Shown piece after piece: positions 1-8,108 of a stretch of 64,000 nt of DNA (positions are counted from its first letter, which is position 1; each line of letters begins with the position of its first letter). Below the pieces are notes generated by a model. The model did not search any database and had not been told where the DNA came from. It worked only from the letters and a program-made list of their open reading frames with translations. The DNA is from Bacteroidia bacterium. Its GTDB lineage: Bacteria > Bacteroidota > Bacteroidia > UKL13-3. The translations under genes and the position numbers were made by a program. The stretch covers positions 42,280 through 106,279 of the forward strand of contig JAIBAK010000006.1 of assembly GCA_019695215.1 (NCBI GenBank), written 5' to 3'.

Positions 1-981
1 GTAATACAGAAAGTTGGAGCAGGGATTAAATACTTCAGACGGAATGTTCATCATAAACCAGTTCCAGTAAAAACTATCGCCAATAAAAAGGGCATCGGGT
101 TTAAAACCGGTGTGGTGAAAGCGTAATCGGGGATAAACATAGGTAAAATCTCTGTCGTTAATTTTGTAAAACAGGTTCATTGAGCTGTAAAGGTCGGCAT
201 CATCAATATCTCTCGATTCGTGAGTGGGTGCCAGCGGGTCGATGGTAAATCGGGTAATCGGTTCTTTCCACCAGGTACTTATTGTTTTTAAAAATGAATC
301 GGCACAAAGCAGGCTGCCATAATTGCTCCAGTGAGTGCCAAGTTTGGTAAACAAAGGGTAAGGCTGATGCTTTTTTTCATCCATAAAATACCTGTTAAAA
401 TCAATCAGGGGTACCCCGTATTTTTTAAATGCTTCGGTATAAAACCGGTAATTGGTACGATTGCTTTTTCGCTGATACGAATCCGGAATATACTCGGGGT
501 AATAGAAACCTTTACCGGGAGCAATCAACACTATCAGCCGAATTCCTTTTTGGGCAAGTGTATCTTTTAAAACTGCTGTTAACCGTGCATGTTCTTCAAT
601 GGTATCGGTTCCGTTAAAAATTGCTCCGTAAGCCGATTCAATATATCGTTTTCCAAACAGATAGTTTTCTTTACCAATTACCACGTTTTTGGTGTACTGT
701 TTTTTTAAAATCGAAAAATGCAATTGATTACGTAAACGCACTAACCAGTTGCGTAAGCCGCTTTTATCATTGTAATATCTTTCGCACTCCTCGGCAAATT
801 TTCCTGAGTTGAAAAGGCTATCGCTGTAAGTGGGAGCAGGGGTGTTTACCGTTTCACCAAAAAGGCCTGGAATTTTTATGAATTCCGTCATATCCTGTAC
901 AGCCGGAATAAACCAAACCGACATGATAAAAAGAAAAATAAAAGTCTTTTGGGTGTTCAGAATTACAAGCGTTTGCCGCAA
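1..981 (-). CDS. AlgX/AlgJ-like SGNH-type protein, 3' end outside window
   Basis: Partial leftward gene: about 327 codons are visible and the reading frame is still open at base 1. Family members are envelope-anchored proteins related to alginate O-acetyltransferases and usually sit beside an MBOAT acyltransferase. Seen here: an N-terminal hydrophobic stretch (TFIFLFIMSVWFIPAV), then NYLFGKRYIESAYG, GKGFYYPEYIPD, THWSNYG and FIGDSF, the block order of the AlgX/AlgJ domain. The Asp expected two residues before the His of the DxHW block is Gly (LGTHW). The start is uncertain: ATG at 924 would cut the hydrophobic segment, so TTG at 981 is preferred. The partner acyltransferase, if present, lies outside the window. 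Confidence 0.7.
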   Translation of the reverse strand, partial: MRQTLVILNTQKTFIFLFIMSVWFIPAVQDMTEFIKIPGLFGETVNTPAPTYSDSLFNSGKFAEECERYYNDKSGLRNWLVRLRNQLHFSILKKQYTKNVVIGKENYLFGKRYIESAYGAIFNGTDTIEEHARLTAVLKDTLAQKGIRLIVLIAPGKGFYYPEYIPDSYQRKSNRTNYRFYTEAFKKYGVPLIDFNRYFMDEKKHQPYPLFTKLGTHWSNYGSLLCADSFLKTISTWWKEPITRFTIDPLAPTHESRDIDDADLYSSMNLFYKINDRDFTYVYPRLRFHHTGFKPDALFIGDSFYWNWFMMNIPSEVFNPCSNFLYY

Positions 982-1027
982 AATAAGACCTAAGTATAAA
1001 AAGAACTAACCAAGCATTGAACTTTCT

Positions 1028-1035
1028 TATCTTTG
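1028..1035 (+). promoter_or_regulatory. -7 box TATCTTTG before the CBS-type gene
   Basis: Matches the Bacteroidota -7 consensus TAnnTTTG. Only four bases separate it from the ATG at 1040, so the transcript is predicted to be leaderless. No clear -33 TTG is seen at the usual distance. Confidence 0.6.
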
Positions 1036-1039
1036 CTAC

Positions 1040-2407
1040 ATGAAAATATGCCAAAATATTCTTGAAACCATTGGTAATACGCCACTTGTAAAGATTAATC
1101 AAATCACGAAAGATATTCCGGCTTTGGTATTGGCCAAAGTTGAAACTTTTAACCCGGGTAATTCAATTAAAGACCGCATGGCTTTAAAAATGATTGAAGA
1201 TGCCGAACGTGACGGTCGTTTAAAGCAGGGCGGAGTGATTGTGGAAGGCACCTCGGGCAACACGGGAATGGGCTTAGCCATTGCTGCTGTGATAAAAGGA
1301 TACAAATGTATTTTTACCACCACCGATAAACAATCGCGCGAAAAGGTGGACGCACTAAAAGCAGTAGGTGCCGATGTAATTGTTTGTCCTACTGATGTTG
1401 ACCCCGAAGATCCCCGCTCGTATTATTCAGTTTCATCTCGCTTAGAGAAAGAAATTCCCAATGCCTGGAAACCGAATCAATATGATAACCTCTCCAACTC
1501 GCAGGCGCATTACGAACAAACCGGCCCCGAAATATGGGACCAAACAGACGGAAAGGTTACCCATTTAGTAGTGGGAGTGGGCACAGGCGGTACCATTTGC
1601 GGAACGGGAAAATACCTGAAAGAAAAAAATCCGGCTATTAAGGTTTTGGGTATTGATACCTATGGGTCGGTATTCAAAAAATATAAAGAAACAGGAGAGT
1701 TTGATAAAAATGAAATTTACCCTTACATAACCGAAGGAATAGGGGAAGATTTTTTGCCGCGTAATGTTGATTTTAGTATCATCGATCACTTTGAAAAAGT
1801 TACCGATAAAGATGCAGCGGTAATGACACGGAGAATATCGCGCGAGGAAGGAATATTTGTAGGCAATTCTGCCGGTTCGGCTATGGCAGGTTTGCTGCAA
1901 ATGAAAGATATGTTTAAAAAGGGTGATGTGGTAGTGGTTATTTTTCACGACCACGGTACGCGTTACCTCGGTAAAATGTTTAATGACGACTGGATGCGCG
2001 ACCGCGGATTTATTGAAGACATTCAGGCTAAACGGGCCATTGATTTAATAGAGAAACACAAAAATCAAAAATTGGTTACCGTAAAAGAAGAGGATAAAGT
2101 TGAAGAGGCTTTTATCACCATGAACCGTTATGATATTTCGCAAATTCCGGTTACCAATGCCAAAGGTGAATTTGTAGGTTCGCTCAATGATAATCATTTG
2201 TTTTCGCAGTTGGTTAAAAACAATGAATTAAAACATAAACAGGTAAAAGATATCATGCAAAAGTCGTTTCCTTTTGTTGATCCCAACGCAGCCATTGAAG
2301 AAGTATCAGCTAAAATAAACCGGGATAACGATGCCGTATTGGTGCGCGATCTGGGAGGGAATGTGCATATCATTACCAAGTACGATATTATTGACGCAAT
2401 TAAATAG
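1040..2407 (+). CDS. Cystathionine beta-synthase / cysteine synthase-type PLP enzyme with CBS pair
   Basis: A 455-residue fold-type II PLP enzyme. The catalytic domain (about 1-325) has the Schiff-base lysine in NPGNSIKDR (Lys44), the substrate loop TSGNTG (71-76) and the phosphate-binding GTGGT (181-185). Residues about 345-455 form a tandem CBS (Bateman) domain. This arrangement is that of cystathionine beta-synthases lacking the N-terminal haem domain: condensation of serine or activated serine with homocysteine or sulfide in the cytoplasm. The CBS pair probably senses an adenosyl ligand. Substrate choice (homocysteine versus sulfide) cannot be decided from sequence. The gene stands alone with its own promoter, and a 39-bp palindrome follows it. 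Confidence 0.88.
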   Translation: MKICQNILETIGNTPLVKINQITKDIPALVLAKVETFNPGNSIKDRMALKMIEDAERDGRLKQGGVIVEGTSGNTGMGLAIAAVIKGYKCIFTTTDKQSREKVDALKAVGADVIVCPTDVDPEDPRSYYSVSSRLEKEIPNAWKPNQYDNLSNSQAHYEQTGPEIWDQTDGKVTHLVVGVGTGGTICGTGKYLKEKNPAIKVLGIDTYGSVFKKYKETGEFDKNEIYPYITEGIGEDFLPRNVDFSIIDHFEKVTDKDAAVMTRRISREEGIFVGNSAGSAMAGLLQMKDMFKKGDVVVVIFHDHGTRYLGKMFNDDWMRDRGFIEDIQAKRAIDLIEKHKNQKLVTVKEEDKVEEAFITMNRYDISQIPVTNAKGEFVGSLNDNHLFSQLVKNNELKHKQVKDIMQKSFPFVDPNAAIEEVSAKINRDNDAVLVRDLGGNVHIITKYDIIDAIK

Positions 2408-2481
2408 GTGGCGGTTGGCGAGAGGTGAGTTTGTGATTTCATCTTTGTATAGTTTATTTTTCTGATACATCCTTTACGGCT

Positions 2482-2520
2482 TATCGGGCTTTGCGAGAAA
2501 ATTTCACGCAAAGTCCGATA
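2482..2520. repeat. 39-bp near-perfect palindrome
   Basis: Arms at 2482-2495 and 2507-2520 pair over 14 bases with one G-U pair. The 11-base centre (AGAAAATTTCA) is itself almost self-complementary. There is no T-run on either side, so it is not a classical intrinsic terminator. It lies between the CBS-type gene and the next rightward gene. Confidence 0.7.
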
Positions 2521-2554
2521 CCTATTATACCAACATTACCCGATTGTATTTTCT

Positions 2555-2562
2555 TATATTTG
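2555..2562 (+). promoter_or_regulatory. -7 box TATATTTG
   Basis: TAnnTTTG match ending four bases before the ATG at 2567; predicts a leaderless transcript. Confidence 0.55.
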
Positions 2563-2566
2563 TCTT

Positions 2567-3361
2567 ATGTCAGTTATGCTTTTTACCGATCAAATGGGGA
2601 ATACCCTGCATCTGCCACATATACCTAAACGTATTGTTTCATTAGTTCCTTCGCAAACGGAATTACTCTATGATTTGGGTTTGACTGATGAAGTAGTTGG
2701 GCAAACTCTATTTTGCATTCATCCTAAATCACAACATGAAAGTAAGCCACGGGTAGGAGGCACTAAAAAATTGCAATTGGATAAAATCCGTCAACTCAAG
2801 CCCGATTTAATTATTGGAAACAAAGAGGAAAACGAACAAAGCCAGATTGCAGAACTGCAAAAAGAGTTTCCTGTTTGGATGAGTGATATTAAAAATATGG
2901 ATGATGCGCTGCAAATGATTGAGGGAATTGGCAACATTACAGGCAGGCAGGAGCAGGCGGCCATATTGTGTAAATCCATTCAGAATGCGTTTACAGGGTT
3001 TAACACTCCCGTTCAGTCACACGGGGCAAAAGTACTTTACCTTATCTGGCGTAATCCGTTTATGGCTGCCGGAACCGATACTTTTATTAGTGACATGATA
3101 ACCCGCATTGGCTGGCAAAATGCGATTACTCAAAACCGTTATCCGGAATTGACAGCAGAACAAATAGCCATTCTTGACCCGGATATTATTTTGTTGTCTT
3201 CCGAACCTTACCCGTTCAAAAACGAACATATTGGGGAATTAAAAATGATTTGCCCGGGAGCGCATATTCGCCTGGCAGACGGAGAAATGTTTAGCTGGTA
3301 TGGAAGCAGGTTGCTTAAAGCAGCCACGTATTTCCGGGAATTAAAAGCTGAAGTACTTTAG
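2567..3361 (+). CDS. BtuF/TroA-like helical-backbone metal receptor protein without signal peptide
   Basis: 264 residues related to periplasmic substrate-binding proteins for cobalamin and siderophores. PKRIVSLVPSQTELLYDLGL (17 residues after the short lead) is the usual first strand-helix, followed by VVGQTLFC, LKPDLIIGNKEEN and PDIILLSSEPYPF. There is no signal peptide or lipobox, so the protein as read should be cytoplasmic. That is unusual for a transport receptor but common for this subgroup in Bacteroidota. No permease or ATPase gene is adjacent. Ligand unknown. It is monocistronic with its own -7 box; the start is fixed by that box and by the lack of upstream in-frame starts. Confidence 0.75.
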   Translation: MSVMLFTDQMGNTLHLPHIPKRIVSLVPSQTELLYDLGLTDEVVGQTLFCIHPKSQHESKPRVGGTKKLQLDKIRQLKPDLIIGNKEENEQSQIAELQKEFPVWMSDIKNMDDALQMIEGIGNITGRQEQAAILCKSIQNAFTGFNTPVQSHGAKVLYLIWRNPFMAAGTDTFISDMITRIGWQNAITQNRYPELTAEQIAILDPDIILLSSEPYPFKNEHIGELKMICPGAHIRLADGEMFSWYGSRLLKAATYFRELKAEVL

Positions 3362-3399
3362 CCGAAAGTTAAAAAATAGTAAATGAATCGAGCCTTGGA

Positions 3400-3711
3400 C
3401 TACGAATGCTGTTTTACATACTCAAAAGCGGCCAGAGCAAATTTTTCCCATTTTTTACTTTGGTCAAATTGTACCTGTACCCATTCTTTCATGGGTCGGT
3501 TTTTCCCTGATGGATCAAACAAACCCGAACCATCAAGGCTTAGTGCTTCCCGGTGTTGCGTGTCGGTTAACTTAAAAACCATGCAATTTTGAAAAAAGCA
3601 TATAAACGCTTTTCCGTTGATTTTAAAACACGGCTTTCCAAATAACTGTCCCTGTTCGGCTCCTTTTATTTTTTGGCCTATTTCTGTAAAAAGTGTTTCT
3701 TGTTTTGTCAT
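3400..3711 (-). CDS. TfoX N-terminal-like small protein
   Basis: 103 residues from ATG 3711. An upstream in-frame ATG at 3738 would overlap the TerC gene by 17 bases and adds nothing conserved. LFGKPCFKINGKAFICFFQN and LSLDGSGLFDP resemble the TfoX/Sxy N-terminal or YjbR-like fold (a small alpha-beta domain). In Bacteroidota such proteins are uncharacterised and should not be read as competence regulators. It lies ten bases downstream of terC, last gene of a leftward block. Fold assignment is tentative. Confidence 0.6.
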   Translation of the reverse strand: MTKQETLFTEIGQKIKGAEQGQLFGKPCFKINGKAFICFFQNCMVFKLTDTQHREALSLDGSGLFDPSGKNRPMKEWVQVQFDQSKKWEKFALAAFEYVKQHS

Positions 3712-3721
3712 GTTAAGGGAA

Positions 3722-4477
3722 TCAATCTTCCAGCTCAACCGATTTAGGTGTATCCCTTAACACCACAGGCCGGCTCTTTTTGCGTACCCGTATATTAAGC
3801 AATTCCACCACCAGTGAAAAAGCCATGGCAAAATAGGCATATCCCTTAGGTACGTGCACTTCAAAAGCTTCGGCTACCAGCATCATGCCTATCATCATTA
3901 AAAAGGAAAGAGCCAGCATTTTTATACTCGGGTGTTTTTCAATAAAACGGCTTATTCCCTGCGCGGCAGCCATCATAATAAGCATGGAAATAATTACGGC
4001 TGCAATCATAATTTCTACATGCTGTGCCAAACCCACAGCTGTTATAATTGAATCGAACGAAAACACAATATCAAGTATGATTACCTGCATCACCACCGAG
4101 CCGAATGAAACTTTTTTATCACTTTTTTCCTGATGTGTTTCTCCTTCTAATTTGTGGTTAATCTCCATGGTGCTTTTTCCCAATAAAAATAAACCACCGG
4201 CCAGCAATATTAAATCGCGCCAGCTAAGGTCATTATCAAAAATGGTAAATACGGGATCTACCAATCCTATTATCCAGCTAATGCATAACAGCAGCCCGAT
4301 GCGAATGCCAAGTGCTATGAGCACTCCTAATTTACGGGCCTGAGGCTGTTGCCTGCGTGGCAGCACGGAGGTTACAATGGAAATGAAAATGACATTGTCA
4401 ATCCCCAGTACAATTTCAAGAAGGGTTAAAGTGAGTAAACTTATCCAGGCATCGGCTGTGGTAAAAAGTTCTAACAT
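3722..4477 (-). CDS. TerC family integral membrane protein
   Basis: 251 residues with about seven membrane segments. The TerC signature LEIVLGIDNVIFISI lies near the N-terminus (about 20-34) and VIILDIVFSFDSIITAVGL in the middle (about 132-150). The paired acidic residues in these two helices are conserved in the family, which is linked to metal (often manganese) export and tellurite resistance. The C-terminus is a short charged cytoplasmic tail. It lies 19 bases downstream of miaA in the same direction, suggesting one transcript. Transported ion not determined. Confidence 0.9.
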   Translation of the reverse strand: MLELFTTADAWISLLTLTLLEIVLGIDNVIFISIVTSVLPRRQQPQARKLGVLIALGIRIGLLLCISWIIGLVDPVFTIFDNDLSWRDLILLAGGLFLLGKSTMEINHKLEGETHQEKSDKKVSFGSVVMQVIILDIVFSFDSIITAVGLAQHVEIMIAAVIISMLIMMAAAQGISRFIEKHPSIKMLALSFLMMIGMMLVAEAFEVHVPKGYAYFAMAFSLVVELLNIRVRKKSRPVVLRDTPKSVELED

Positions 4478-4496
4478 ATCAGCGTTATTTTAGTAT

Positions 4497-5423
4497 TTAA
4501 TCGGTATTGTTTTCAGCTGCAAAAATATTCATTTGATGATTTATATGAGCTATTATCTTAGCTACTTCATCGGGGTGAAACCACGTAACGCCTTCCTGTT
4601 TGGTAAACCATGTAAGCTGTTTTTTGGCGTAATTGCGGCTATGCTGTTTAATTTTTTCAATGGTTTGTTCCCTGTTCATTTTTCCGTCAAAAAAATCAAA
4701 CCACTCGGTGTAGCCTACTGTTTTTAAGGCACCCAGTTGGCGGTAGGGGTAAACTGCTTTGGCTTCCTGTTCCAGTCCCCTGGCCACCATCATGTCCACC
4801 CGTTTGTTAATGCGTTGGTATAACTCGGCACGCGGCCGGTTTAATCCGATGTACACAGGAGTAAAATTTCGTTTTGCCATAGAATTTTTGCGAAACGAAG
4901 AGTAAGATTTTCCACTGCTCATGCACACCTCCAGCGCCCGCATTAACCGATTCGGATTTTGGGTATCAACCACAGTAAAATAGTCGGGGTCTAAGCGAGC
5001 CACTTCCTGTTGAAGCCAGAGCAATCCGTTTTTTTGGTAGTGTTCAATTACCCATTGCCTCAGCTTCTCATCTTTTACGGGCAATTCATCCAAACCATTG
5101 CATAATGCCTTTATAAAAAGGCCCGAACCACCGCACAATATAACCTGTTCTTTGTCGGCAAATAATTCGTTTGTTTTTTTTAATGCATCTCGTTCAAAAT
5201 CTCCTGCACTGTATTCGGAAGTAACCGAAAGCGAATTGATAAAATGATGAGGAACCTGAGCCAGTTCGTCTGCATCGGGTTTAGCAGTACCAATGGTAAG
5301 TTCGCGGTAAAATTGTCTTGAATCACCCGAGATAATTTCGGTGTGGTAGTGCGCTGCCAGCAAAATGGCGGTAGAGGTTTTTCCCACTGCGGTGGGCCCA
5401 AGCACTACAATAAGAAATTTCAA
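4497..5423 (-). CDS. miaA: tRNA dimethylallyltransferase
   Basis: 308 residues, normal for MiaA. It transfers a dimethylallyl group to N6 of adenosine-37 in tRNAs reading codons that start with U. The P-loop GPTAVGKT is at 9-16, the substrate motif SGDSRQFYRELTIGTAKP follows at about 33-50, and LCGGSGLFIKAL is at about 96-107. LKTVGYTEWFDFFDG and KQHSRNYAKKQLTWF near the C-terminus are further family blocks. The gene sits between a pRiA4b-like gene (16-base gap) and terC (19-base gap), so co-transcription is likely. Confidence 0.95.
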   Translation of the reverse strand: MKFLIVVLGPTAVGKTSTAILLAAHYHTEIISGDSRQFYRELTIGTAKPDADELAQVPHHFINSLSVTSEYSAGDFERDALKKTNELFADKEQVILCGGSGLFIKALCNGLDELPVKDEKLRQWVIEHYQKNGLLWLQQEVARLDPDYFTVVDTQNPNRLMRALEVCMSSGKSYSSFRKNSMAKRNFTPVYIGLNRPRAELYQRINKRVDMMVARGLEQEAKAVYPYRQLGALKTVGYTEWFDFFDGKMNREQTIEKIKQHSRNYAKKQLTWFTKQEGVTWFHPDEVAKIIAHINHQMNIFAAENNTD

Positions 5424-5439
5424 AAGGAATATTTATTTT

Positions 5440-6042
5440 TCAATAACGGGTATCGTCTTCATCAACCCCGAATTCCTCACTGCCAAATTCATCTTCTTCA
5501 TCAGCTCCGCCCTGTTCGTCATCTTCTCCGTCCGAAATTTCACCCGGCACTTCATCCGATTTTACGAGGTAGTTTTTTGTGATTTCGTCAAATTCATTGT
5601 CATCAACCGTTCCGAATTTGGCCGTTTTATCATATTGCTTCGGGGCGGTTCCCATTGATTTTACACAAACCGGATATTTTACTTTAGGGTTTTCTTTGGT
5701 CTCAATTCCGGTGAGTTCAACGAAAAACGTCCACATTTCTAAAAAGTCAAACACATAAATGAATTTCTGGTGCGGGTCGTTAATCATATCGCACAGGCGG
5801 CAATCTTTCATCGTTGCAGCCGGGTCTTCTTCATCATCGCCCATGCTTTCGAGCGTAATTTCTTCGCCTTTTTTCCAGTGGTCGTCACTTATGTAGAACG
5901 ATGCTAACTGAGATTTATCAAATCCAATGGCATCCTGTATTGCCAGGTGTAACTGCTCAAAGGTTTGCGTGCTTTTAATTTCAATGATGCGCTGTACATC
6001 ATCAAATTCTTCAAACCAGACTTTAAATCGGTAAATGGCCAT
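5440..6042 (-). CDS. Plasmid pRiA4b ORF-3-like protein with acidic tail
   Basis: 200 residues. YRFKVWFEEFDDVQRIIEI, then TFEQLHLAIQDAIGFDKSQL and ASFYISDDHW, are typical of the pRiA4b ORF-3 (IS1096 TnpR-like) fold, a beta-rich ubiquitin-like domain of unknown function. Residues about 165-200 are almost entirely Asp, Glu, Gly and Ser, a long disordered acidic tail. Despite the family name there is no recombinase motif and no mobile element nearby. First gene of the leftward miaA block; 65 bases separate it from the cca stop. Confidence 0.75.
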   Translation of the reverse strand: MAIYRFKVWFEEFDDVQRIIEIKSTQTFEQLHLAIQDAIGFDKSQLASFYISDDHWKKGEEITLESMGDDEEDPAATMKDCRLCDMINDPHQKFIYVFDFLEMWTFFVELTGIETKENPKVKYPVCVKSMGTAPKQYDKTAKFGTVDDNEFDEITKNYLVKSDEVPGEISDGEDDEQGGADEEDEFGSEEFGVDEDDTRY

Positions 6043-6107
6043 TGTGTGTAGTAGAGTTTTAGGAGTGCAAATTTCTGCTTTATGTTACGAAACTAAAAAT
6101 GTAAAAT

Positions 6108-7532
6108 TCAGGAAATGGAAAGCTTATTTTTAAGGTTGAGTCCCAGTTTTTTACCTTCTTTTTCCATCCAGTGTATGGCCTCGGCCCGCTCATTTTTTAT
6201 AACTCCGTCAAGTATGGCATCCTTCAGTGAGTTTTTAATTTGACCTATTTCTTTTCCCGGACCAATATCAAACGCAAACATAATTTCCTGTCCTGTAATG
6301 GGGGGCTGCCAGTTTTTTACGCGGTCACGTTCTTCAACTTCCCTTATTTTTTGTTCCACTTCGGCCAGGTTCTCCCGGTATCGTTGCACCTTATCGGCAT
6401 TTTTCGAGGTAATATCGGCATGGCAAAGGATAAACAACGAATCCAAATCGTCTCCGGCTTCAAATAACAGCCTGCGCATCGCTGAGTCGCTTACTTCACT
6501 TTCGGCTAATGCCTTGGGGCGTAAATGGAGTAACACCATTTTCTCCACGAATTTCATTTTTTCATTCATGGGCAATTTCATTCTTCGGAATATGCCGGCC
6601 ACCATGCGTGCCCCGCGATCTTCGTGTCCGTGAAAAGTCCATCCTTCACCCGGAATAAGTTTTTGTGTAAGGGGCTTGGCAATATCGTGCAAAATAGCAG
6701 CCCACCTTAGCCACAAATCATCGGTATAGGCACAAATCTGGTCAAGCACCTGCAGCGTATGGTAAAAATTATCTTTATGGGTTTTGCCATCCACTACTTT
6801 TACTCCCTGCATATTGGCTAATTCCGGAAAAATGAGGCGCAATAATCCCGTATCAAAAAGAAGTTTGAATCCCGTGGATGGTTTTGGACACAGAATTATT
6901 TTGTTCAGTTCATCCGTTATGCGCTCCATCGATACGATTGAAATGCGTTCGGCATTTTGTTTAATGGATGCCAGCGTATCGGGGTGAATGGTGAATTGCA
7001 ATTGCGCGGCAAACCGAATGCCCCGCATCATGCGCAAAGGGTCATCGCTAAAGGTAATATCGGGGTCAAGCGGAGTTTGAAGTATCTTTTGCTCCATATG
7101 TGCTACTCCGTTAAACGGATCAAGCAGCACACCAAAGTCATTTTTATTTAAACTCAGTGCAAGTGTATTTATGGTAAAATCCCTGCGGTTCTGGTCGTCC
7201 TGCAGCGAGCCCGATTGAACTTCGGGTTTACGTGAATGGCTTACATAGGATTCTTTGCGTGCGCCCACAAATTCCACATCCCAGTCGGCTGTTTTAAGCT
7301 GAGCAGTACCAAAGTTTTTAAAAAAACTTACTTTGGGTTTTCCGGGCAGGGCATTGCTCACCGCATGAGCCAGCTCAATACCATCGCCCAAAACCACTAC
7401 ATCCACATCTTTTGAAGGGCGGTTTAAAAATAAATCACGCACATAGCCACCCACTACCCAGGCGGGAATATTGAGTTTTTGTGCCTCATCAGCAATTATT
7501 TTAAAAAGAGGATGGGTGAGGTGCTGCTTCAT
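6108..7532 (-). CDS. cca: CCA tRNA nucleotidyltransferase with HD domain
   Basis: 474 residues. The N-terminal class II nucleotidyltransferase core has GGYVRDLFLNRPSKDVDVVV, with the two metal-binding Asp at 42 and 44, and RRDFTINTLAL. DDPLRMMRGIRFAAQL is the next family block. An HD phosphohydrolase-like domain follows (ILHDIAKP, GHEDRGARM). Members add CCA, or in some lineages poly(A), to RNA 3' ends. The CCA role is supported here because the tRNA-Gly gene in this window has no encoded CCA. It is preceded by a -7 box on the minus strand at 7544-7551. Confidence 0.9.
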   Translation of the reverse strand: MKQHLTHPLFKIIADEAQKLNIPAWVVGGYVRDLFLNRPSKDVDVVVLGDGIELAHAVSNALPGKPKVSFFKNFGTAQLKTADWDVEFVGARKESYVSHSRKPEVQSGSLQDDQNRRDFTINTLALSLNKNDFGVLLDPFNGVAHMEQKILQTPLDPDITFSDDPLRMMRGIRFAAQLQFTIHPDTLASIKQNAERISIVSMERITDELNKIILCPKPSTGFKLLFDTGLLRLIFPELANMQGVKVVDGKTHKDNFYHTLQVLDQICAYTDDLWLRWAAILHDIAKPLTQKLIPGEGWTFHGHEDRGARMVAGIFRRMKLPMNEKMKFVEKMVLLHLRPKALAESEVSDSAMRRLLFEAGDDLDSLFILCHADITSKNADKVQRYRENLAEVEQKIREVEERDRVKNWQPPITGQEIMFAFDIGPGKEIGQIKNSLKDAILDGVIKNERAEAIHWMEKEGKKLGLNLKNKLSIS

Positions 7533-7543
7533 AAAATGAGGCG

Positions 7544-7551
7544 CAAATATA
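7544..7551 (-). promoter_or_regulatory. -7 box TATATTTG for cca
   Basis: Reads TATATTTG on the minus strand, eleven bases before the cca ATG; predicts a very short leader. Confidence 0.5.
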
Positions 7552-7611
7552 GCAGAAGTCTTGTTTTATAATATCTGAAATTTATACAGGTAATTTTGTA
7601 CTTTGCCGCGT

Positions 7612-8082
7612 ATGATTTATAAAAAGAACAGAGTGTTTAATATTCTCCTTGCCGCATTTGTGCTTTGTATGCAGGCGTGTTCCATTTCGGCCCCGTTGAT
7701 TACCGATGTGAAATCGGTTGATTTTAAAAATACCGAAACCGGGAAAAAGGGAATGGAAGTAGCTTTCAAAATAAAAAATCCGAATGCTTTTGCGCTTAAG
7801 GTAAAACGGTTCGACTTTGAACTGAGCATTAACAACAAACCTATTGGAAAAGCTTATTCGGTGCGAAAAATAAAAATTGCCCGCCATGCCGAGGCGTATT
7901 ACCCTATTTTATTAGAAACCGATATCGATCAGGCTAAAACGCTTTTAACAGGTTTGGGAAGTTTGTTTCAGGGAAAAACAGAATTAGCCATGACCGGAAG
8001 TGTAAAAGTAGGAGCCGGTTTTCTGAGTAAAAAATTTAAGGCGGAAGTAAAAGCAAAAATCAACCTGAAAGATTTCTTTTAG
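7612..8082 (+). CDS. LEA type 2 family lipoprotein
   Basis: 156 residues from ATG 7612. A TTG nine bases upstream is in frame but forms part of a TACTTTG promoter-like box, so it was not taken as start. The N-terminus is basic then hydrophobic, ending in QAC, a plausible lipobox. The rest reads as one beta-sandwich of the Lea14/WHy type: VAFKIKNPNAFALKVKRFDF carries the typical NPN core, followed by INNKPIGKA and VKVGAGFLSKKF. Such proteins are envelope lipoproteins of unknown role. A second lipoprotein gene follows after 26 bases with its own promoter. Confidence 0.75.
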   Translation: MIYKKNRVFNILLAAFVLCMQACSISAPLITDVKSVDFKNTETGKKGMEVAFKIKNPNAFALKVKRFDFELSINNKPIGKAYSVRKIKIARHAEAYYPILLETDIDQAKTLLTGLGSLFQGKTELAMTGSVKVGAGFLSKKFKAEVKAKINLKDFF

Positions 8083-8095
8083 CAGGGAAACAAAG

Positions 8096-8103
8096 TACAT
8101 TTG
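8096..8103 (+). promoter_or_regulatory. -7 box TACATTTG
   Basis: TAnnTTTG match ending five bases before the GTG at 8109. It supports that GTG as the start and predicts a leaderless mRNA. Confidence 0.5.
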
Positions 8104-8108
8104 TTTCT

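Noticed and set aside
854..1102. 82-codon minus-strand frame across the CBS-type gene start
   Set aside because: It overlaps two well-supported genes in other frames and shows no recognisable protein features.
3712..3738. Upstream ATG for the TfoX-like gene
   Set aside because: It lies within the terC coding end and adds nine residues with no conserved feature.
5440..6042. Mobile element suggested by the family name (IS1096 TnpR-like, pRiA4b ORF-3)
   Set aside because: No transposase, recombinase residues, inverted ends or target duplication were seen; the gene sits in a housekeeping block.
7603..7611. TTG start for the LEA2 lipoprotein
   Set aside because: It is part of a promoter-like TACTTTG, and ATG 7612 gives a better signal peptide.
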